64,000 nucleotides of DNA from Bimuria novae-zelandiae CBS 107.79 (Eukaryota; Ascomycota; Dothideomycetes; Pleosporales; Didymosphaeriaceae), in the NCBI GenBank assembly GCA_010015655.1, contig ML976669.1, forward strand, positions 746,230-810,229, given 5' to 3'. How positions within the stretch are numbered: the first letter of the stretch is position 1; each line of letters begins with the position of its first letter. This document shows positions 57,177 through 64,000 of the stretch, in pieces. The translations under genes and the position numbers were made by a program. Below the pieces are notes generated by a model. It worked only from the letters and a program-made list of their open reading frames with translations. It had not been told where the DNA came from and made no database searches.

Positions 57177-57183
57177 TTTATAT
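57177..57183 (-). promoter_or_regulatory. TATA-like box of the cutinase-family gene
   Basis: TATAAAG on the minus strand, about 170 bp upstream of the ATG at 57007. Confidence 0.4.
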
Positions 57184-57582
57184 TCCGTTCCCTCCGGGCA
57201 ACTCTCCAGTTGTGTGCTCTCCTAAGTTGAGCATCTGTCGTCGCTTCCGAGGTATGTAAAACCCGTTCTTGTCATTGATTTGCCCACATCTCAGAAGGTA
57301 TGATCTGACACCGCCAAGTCGTTCTCTGCCGCAGAACGGTAGAGGGAAATCGTTCCACTCCGCGACGAAAAGTCAAGATGTTAATATTGTATTCCTAATT
57401 AGAGTGATATTCCGTACACCACCGTAAGGGAAAACAAGCATTTTACGAAGTGGCCATTTCAAACACAAGGAGGGCTAGCTAAATTTCATGTCTAGATGAG
57501 GGGTACACATAAAGACGCGAAAGCTATGAAAGACGTCCACCACGGTTGAGTTAGCTGTTGAGCCGAGGTATGTTTTCGTATA

Positions 57583-57777
57583 CCGTGTCCGTGCGCGTGA
57601 TGCGCGGGGAACACCAAAATATCCTACTTTTAATATGCGACAACTCTATTAATATAGGTCTAATTTAAGCTATAATTAATACTATTAAATTACTAAAGCT
57701 AGACGAAACTTTCTTATATATAAAAACTACTACTAAATATAGTGTTATATAGTCAATATTAATCAAAAGGCATTAGG
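57583..57777 (+). mobile_element. Fot1-type element, 5' fragment
   Basis: Starts after TA (57581-57582) with CCGTGTCCGTGCGCGTGATG. It continues colinearly with 25611-25815 in an AT-decayed form (transposase start codon ATG changed to ATA). It is cut by the repeat beginning at 57778. A GC-normal terminal repeat next to a decayed body is notable. Confidence 0.75.
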
Positions 57778-58632
57778 TGTAAGGGGCTGGGTGCTTAAGG
57801 AGCCAAAGGTGCTAAAAGAATACTTATAAATTTAATAAAGAGTTTGAAGTTAAGCTTTAGGTATTAAACTTATATATCTAGGGTTTATATAACTAAGGGT
57901 TAAGAATTTAAGATAATAACTAGGCGTAGCCTATTATATACCTCCCTTTGCTTTATTAGGGGTAATAAAAAATCTCCGCGTTTTATCTTACTTATATAGC
58001 TTTATAATTATTTTGTTATCTATTTACAATTCTCTTACTATTATAAACCTTTTACTAGTTCTATTTTTACGTGTCTAATTTTATATCCTTGCTATAAGTA
58101 GTTACTATAATAGTATATTTACGCTAGTGCGTTTACTTATTATTATATATATAAAATTACTTTTTAATTAGCTTCTAAACCTTACTTTTTTATGCTCTCT
58201 TTTTGTAAGGGGCTGGGTGCTCAAGGAGCCAAAGGTGCTAGAAGAATACTTATAAATTTAATAGAGAGTCCGAAGTTAAGCTTTAAGCGTCAAACTTATA
58301 TATTTAGGGTTTGCATAACTAAGGGTTAAGGATTTAAAGTAATAACTAGGCGTAGCCTATTACATACCTCCCTTCTCTCTATTAAGGGTAAAAAAAAAAT
58401 CCCCGCGTTTTATCTTATTTATATAGCTTTGTAATTATTTTATTATCTACTTACGATCCTCTTACTATTATAAACCTTTTACTAGTTCTATTCTCGCGTG
58501 TCTAATTTTATATTCTTACTATAAGTAGTTACTATAGCAGTGTGTTCGCGCTAGTGCGTTTACTTATTATTATATATATAAAATTGCTTCTTACTTAGCT
58601 TCTAGACTTTACTCTTTTAAGCTTCTTTTTTT
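57778..58632 (+). repeat. 426 bp unit in direct tandem (two copies)
   Basis: Copy 1 starts at 57778 and copy 2 at 58204, both TGTAAGGGGCTGGGTGCT. They align to the end (CTTACTATTATAAACCTTTT and following), with mainly transition differences. Direct head-to-tail arrangement without internal sequence suggests an LTR-LTR tandem or local duplication. The family is unknown. Confidence 0.7.
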
Positions 58633-58658
58633 TCTTAGCTTAACTTTATGCGCTATAA

Positions 58659-58881
58659 TGTAACGAGGTAGGCACGGTCGAACACGTGGCCTTCTCTCGC
58701 TTATAGAGGTTCCGGCTAGGCTAGGATCAAACACTAGCGCTAGTGGCTGACCCTAGCATATCCTATATATATTATACTATACGAGTAATACTTGGCTTAA
58801 GTATTCTCGTGCGTACCTTTTGGTGCAGGTGAGGAAGTCACATAGTATTGGCTTAGTAAGCGGGGCGCTTACCTCATTACA
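58659..58881 (+). repeat. Solo LTR of 223 bp with exact TATAA duplication
   Basis: Starts TGTAACGAGGTAGG and ends CTTACCTCATTACA, an inverted terminal match of about 14 bp. TATAA is present at 58654-58658 and 58882-58886. GC is higher than in the surrounding AT-rich sequence, so it is a recent arrival. No internal genes remain. Confidence 0.8.
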
Positions 58882-58886
58882 TATAA

Positions 58887-59766
58887 CGTCTTACTTTTAA
58901 CCTAGTCTTCCCTAACTTCGCGACCTAATTCCCCTTACTATTCTAATAAGATAGCTAGCCCTTTACATAATAATTATATAATAAAAATACCTAAGCGTTA
59001 GACGCGTGCTATTAACTCTAATAATAAGATAAAAAAAGGTCTATTTCTATTATAGTTACTTAGTTACTAACTTAAGAAAACTAAGCTTTCTTAAAATAAG
59101 GCTACTATATCTAATACTAGCGTAATCCTTTTTAGCTAGCTTATTAAGAAGTTTAGTCCTTTTAAAACTTATAAAGTAAGTTCTAAACCCTCTTTTACAC
59201 TTTTTTTTATTTCTTTTTACCTTCTAACTTGCCTCCTTACTTTTCTAACCTCCTTTCTAGTTCTTTGTTAGCCTAGGTGTGCGCACTTGCTAACTTAACA
59301 AGCTTAACTTCTAGGGTCTAATCTTGCTACGCGCGATAATTAAGCGCTAATATATTAATTACGTTACCTATAAACGCGTCTATTAGTAGGTGCTAGTAGG
59401 CAAGATAGTGTCCTATAAGGAGTGCTATGTTAGGTTCCATTTAGGATAGCTGGTCCTAAACGGGCTATGGTTAGTTCTCGGGCAGGAGTACTAGTAGGAT
59501 AAGAGAGGGTCGTAGTGATAGCTTGCGCTTGTTACTAGAGCGTTAGTATTAAAGGTGTGTATAGCATAATTAAATTAACAAGGTTGCTTATTCAGATCTA
59601 AACGATAGATTGATAAACAAGATTAAACACGAATATCCGGGAGGGATATTCGAGCTCTCTATATACTACGTGAATCCTGCCATCCTCTATCCTCCTGCTA
59701 TCCGGGATGGCTTCACCATCCGGGACGGTCTCGCTATTCAGGATAGTTTTGCTTGGCGGGATGGCA
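58887..59766. other. AT-rich spacer with short palindromes
   Basis: No coding frame to about 59570. 59630-59766 is GC-normal with a GAATATCC...GGATATTC hairpin and repeated ATCCGGGA words next to the copia LTR. Confidence 0.4.
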
Positions 59767-60179
59767 TGTCACGTGACCTCGGCTGAACAGCCCCGCCGAG
59801 TGTTACCCTTGCTGAGGACCCGTTGGCCCTCCGCGTCTCGTACATGTTCAGATCCTAACATCACCTCCCCTCTTTCAGATAGCGTCCTCGGTATCCTCGT
59901 TCCGCGCCCCCTGGCTGCAGATACGGTCGTCGCATATAAATACTCGCGTGAGTCGCTGTTTTCGCGTTCTGGCCTTAATGCCTTCCTGTCGCGGTGAGCA
60001 GAGCTGGACAGTACGCAGGGAAATTAAAGGATTGAACTGAGGTTGTACTATCTAGGAACTACAGAAGATATAGGTGCGCAGGCACAAACAACACTAGTCC
60101 TGGATAGGTGGAAGGTAAGTCGCAACCATGCCAAGGTAAGAGCAACTATCTTGTAAGGTAAGGGCTATAAACCGTGACA
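59767..60179 (-). repeat. 3' LTR of the second copia element
   Basis: Plus-strand ends TGTCACGTGACC...AACCGTGACA form an inverted terminal match. The adjacent CACCCCCTAGC (a purine tract on the minus strand) marks the boundary. It contains CATATAAATA near 59936, a promoter-like TATA on the plus strand. GC content is much higher than in the adjoining pol. Confidence 0.7.
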
Positions 60180-63100
60180 CACCCCCTAGCTAGCGTAGAC
60201 TTAAAGGTTAGTAAGTTAACGATAGCTAATTAGTATTAGTGTATATAAAGGGCGTTAAGATCGTCCCTATTAACCTAACGCAGTCCTTTTAGGCGCTTAG
60301 TAATGTTAATAAGACTAAGTTAGTAGATAAACTTTGTAAACTTCTACTTAGGTAGAATCTTCGTGAGTCTATTGGCAGGCATATAGTTAGTAGGGACCTA
60401 TTAGACGTTAATACGAGAGGCTTTAACTTCCTGTCGAATCTAAAGCTAGTAGATGTTAATATGTTTAACTTTTATATAGAGCTTGTCTTATTACTTAGTG
60501 ATAATACTAACAGTCTGCTAATTATTACACTAGATAGTAAGTGTATAATTAAGCGTAAGATTAATGCCAGTAAAGAAACATATCTACTTCTTTATTTATA
60601 AGGTAGCAAGTAAGAGCGAGAGTAGTTTAAACTCTATAGTTAATTTTATAACTATGCGCTGTACTATTAACTTCTAGTTAATTATTAGCTTACTAAACTT
60701 AAATGCGTAACCTTAAGAGCTCTAACGAGTCTTAGGTTTATTAGCGTATGAGGCGTTAGATAATCTAAAGAAGAGAGGATCGTAGTATATTAGATTATTA
60801 AAGAGATACTTAGCCACGTCTTGCGTGCTGGCAAAGGCTTTAAGAGCAAGAGCCTTTGTACTAAGCAGGTAGCGCCAGGTCTAGCGTATCTTTAAGACGT
60901 GAGACTATCCTAGGTTAATAAGATGGCAAGCAAACACAACGTGCGTTTAAGCGACGTTAGGTCTGCCCTAGATAGCAATATATATAAGTAAGCTAACTAG
61001 TTGTTAATAAAGCTTCGTTTAAGTAATATTAGGCTCCTTAGTAGACTATGGCAGCTAGTTCTCTGTAAGTAGGATGTTTAGAGCCTTGCCTATAGCCTTA
61101 ATGCTAAATTAAGCGCATACCTTATTAATAAAGGCGTCTTAGACTAGCCAAGTCTTATGCAACGCTCGATCGCGGATAATACAGATTTTAAGAAACCAGG
61201 TAAGGTCTCCCATAGATTTAATGTTGTATAGGTCCACCAGATTCTTCTCAAAGGGCCTGTAGAGATAGGCGTTTAATCGATGAAACGCCATAACAATATC
61301 GTTAACGTAGACAAATAGGATGAGCTAGCGGCTCGTGTACAAGTAAGGAAAGCCTTTAACTAGCTTTAGACCTAGCTTAACAAGCTGTCGGCGTAGCTTG
61401 TTATACTATAGTAGTAATAACTCCTTTAGGCCATACAGGGCGCGGAGTACTAGCATAATCTCGCCTTTAGTGTGGCGGAATAGCTTAGGTGTTTTAGCGT
61501 ATAGCTTCCGATTAATCTTAGCGTTTAGGAAGGCAGTAGGAACATTATACTACTTTAGCTCTAAATTAAAGTAATTAGTAATTATAATAAAAGCGTAAAA
61601 GTTACGGATCGCGAGTATAGTAGCGTACGTGTTATTAAGTAGAGCTTAAAGATCTCCTTAAATAATAAGTTAAGCCTTAAACCGTGAGAGGTATCTATCT
61701 CTATCGATCTTGTACGTAAATACCTATATTAATGGTAGCACCTCAGCGTCTGTAGTAGCCTTTATTTTTATAGTCTTCTTAAAGACTCCTTTAGCGCGTA
61801 GAGCCTGCTATTTAACCTCTATAGCGCGTTGGAATTAATTGCTAAATATGTATATATTAAGCTACTTCACTGCCTTAGGTAAAGGTGGTAGCTAAGACTA
61901 ATAGATTCTTAGTATCTTATCTATAGTAGGTATAGTGCGAATCTTGGTCGAGAATGCACGGAGATAGTTAACAAAAGGTATAGCTCCTAGCGCTATAGTG
62001 TATATATAAATTATAAAGTTATTAAGATCTTTCTACTTTTAATTGCGTTTGCTAGTAAGGATAAGACTTATATTATTTAGATTTAGATTAATATCTTATA
62101 GAGCTCTCTCGCCGCGTTGGCGATAGCCCTTAGGTACTTTATTACTCTTAGGAGTCTAATTACTTGTGGCAGTAAATATTATAGGTCTAGGAGTAGGCAG
62201 CTGTTGCTATGTTAATTTAAATGCGTTATTAGTCTGTTCACCCCCTACTTGGAAGCCTATAGCTTCTAAAGCTAAGGTCGTAGGTGTTTCTACTAGGCGG
62301 CGACGTTAACGAGCAGTTAATAAATCTTTAATATTAATATTATATTAATGTTCCTTTAGGTATTTAAGTAGTTTAATTATTTCCTTAAGCACTAATTCTA
62401 ACGGATACCTATCTATCCTATTAAAGAAGAGTGTAGGCTTAAATATAATATTATGTGTGACGATAATAGTATCCTTTATAGGTAGCTATATGCGGAAGAT
62501 ATTGGTGCCTTAGTAGCTAATAAGGTGGCTAATAAGAGTGCGCGATTTAAGCTTATTAGTAGCTCTTAGATCGCGATTATAGATATAGGCGCGATAGCTA
62601 ATAGGCCTTATATAAGTGACGAGTGGCTTTTATTCCTATACGACCTTGTATAGCGTCTTCCAGCCTAGTGCTTCTATGGGCGTGCGGTTAAGGATGTACG
62701 CGACAGTGCGATACATCTTATGTAATAGGTTCTTTAGTAGTTTAGCGTGTATACGCATAGCGCGAGCTCGCTGTGTAAGTACTCTACTAGCACGTTTAAT
62801 AAGTCTATTTGGTTCCTTTATTCTAGCAGGTGCTGGCTTATATAGCATACCTAGCTCTTCTATTATATTAATAAGGTTATTTCTAAATCCTCTCTTATTG
62901 TTACACTAAATAGCGACTACGTTAGCGTTGTATACACGCTAGATCCTGCGGATTAAGGATATAAACTAATGTATAAGGGTTATCTTGTCTTTTCGCTTAA
63001 CTGTGGTAATTTTATGCTACTTTAAGTACTTATCTATAGAGTGCAGGGCGTACTTACTGCCATTAATACACTCCTCTCCTATAGGGATAATATAGATAAG

Positions 63101-64000
63101 GTCTATTATAATTTAATAGAACGGTTTTTGTGCGTAGCTCTCGGCCGGGCGCCTTAAGATAATATAAGTTATTTAAGTCTTAATATATGTCTTATATTAA
63201 TAGTCCATGTGTTCTCCAGTTAATTAAACACCTTTAACGTTTAATTTAAGATAGTTAACTACTTTCTAGCCTAAATAGGCCTAGATATGATAAGCAGCAC
63301 GCTAATTAATAATATTAGTAGGCTTTAGCGCATATAATAGGCGGTATAATGCCCTAAACGTACTTAATAGTAAGCGTAGAAGCGATAGCGGTAGTTAATG
63401 TAATAATTTAGTATCTATTAGCTAGTAGCCTCTATTATACTTGAGTTAGGTAATAACGTTTAATGGTTAGCGCATATATAGGACATCACGGCTAGAGTTA
63501 AAATAAATAGACTCTGTATGGTAGCGAGCAAGTCCTAATAAGCTTATAAGAAAGCCTTTAATATATACAACATGCGTTAACTCTAGCGTTTATGTCTTAT
63601 ATAGTATTCGAGCGACGAGTTCTATCGTGCCCTAAGCTATAATTAAGATTTAGCTATTATTAGCGTGAATATAGCGACGTTACGGATTGTTGTTTATCCT
63701 CTTCCAGCCATGCCATGACTCTGTATTAATAACGTGGGTGTTTGACCCTAGATCGACAATCTATTAGTTAAGGAGCTTAGCCTTATTAGCGTCGTCTCTA
63801 ACTATTATTATAAGCTCTCCGTTAGGCTCAGCGTTGTTGTCTAATGTAATTATTTTTAAATTGTTGTTTAATTGTTCTTTGAGAGATTTAAGAGATTTGG
63901 GCTCGAGAGAATTAGCTTAATCGATACTAATATATAATAGGCTAGTAATTACTATAAACGTGGTGCTATTCTTAGTAGGAGGATTACTATTATTAACTCG
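59767..64000 (-). mobile_element. Ty1/copia retrotransposon, incomplete at window edge
   Basis: A 413 bp LTR (59767-60179) is followed on its right by minus-strand pol that continues to the window end. In the minus-strand sense the order is integrase (about 63700-62550, including RARAMRIHAKLLKNLLHKMY and AYILNRTPIEALGWKT at 62848-62636), reverse transcriptase (about 62100-61100), then RNase H, the copia order. The RT motif near 61290-61320 reads LFVYVNDIVM, with Asn in place of the first Asp of YVDD. Frames are broken by TAG/TAA. The other LTR lies beyond 64000. Confidence 0.8.

Overview
The window reads as a filamentous ascomycete (Pezizomycotina) chromosome segment. Evidence: short 46-90 bp spliceosomal introns with GT...CTRAY...AG, genes on both strands, fungal-type gene families, and transposons decayed by C:G to T:A changes with a surplus of TpA, which is the mark of repeat-induced point mutation (RIP). 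A plant-associated Dothideomycete would fit (cutinase-like gene, small secreted protein, AT-rich repeat blocks), but the species assignment is inference.

Layout. 1-4034: a solo LTR carrying a RIP-wrecked Fot1/pogo element, which abuts a much fresher Tc1/mariner copy. 4035-7820: a small GC-normal island with a 130 bp MITE and one spliced small secreted cysteine-containing protein gene. 7821-29530: an AT-rich block with LTR fragments, a truncated Fot1, a full-length Ty3/gypsy chromovirus with both LTRs, a second gypsy relic with a (TAA)n tract, a minus-strand Ty1/copia element between two LTRs, and a well-preserved Fot1-type element whose third catalytic Asp reads Asn. 29531-57580: the gene-rich island, with a two-repeat SMP-domain protein, RanGAP (RNA1), COX17, ALG6, a nucleolin-like RRM/RGG protein, an intron-containing piggyBac transposase, a bHLH transcription factor, a 2EXR/F-box-like protein and a cutinase-family gene with frame problems. 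57583-64000: a second AT-rich block with a Fot1 fragment, a 426 bp tandem repeat, a solo LTR with exact target duplication, and another minus-strand Ty1/copia element running off the window.

The conserved genes serve separate housekeeping roles: nuclear transport, mitochondrial copper delivery, N-glycan assembly and ribosome biogenesis. They do not form a pathway cluster. RNA1 and COX17 are divergent and their shared upstream region is split by a 3.07 kb Fot1-type element, which itself carries a 902 bp insertion with a 13 bp target duplication and a (TTGG)n end.

The most unusual signal is a small foldback element of about 105 bp, present in two copies. Each has 28 bp inverted arms and a 5 bp target duplication, and each lies within a few bases of the stop codon of an unrelated gene. 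Its central motif TGTGTTACCCCAGGATG recurs in introns and 3' regions elsewhere in the window. Two assembly gaps (18717-18726 and 36012-36341) hide sequence.
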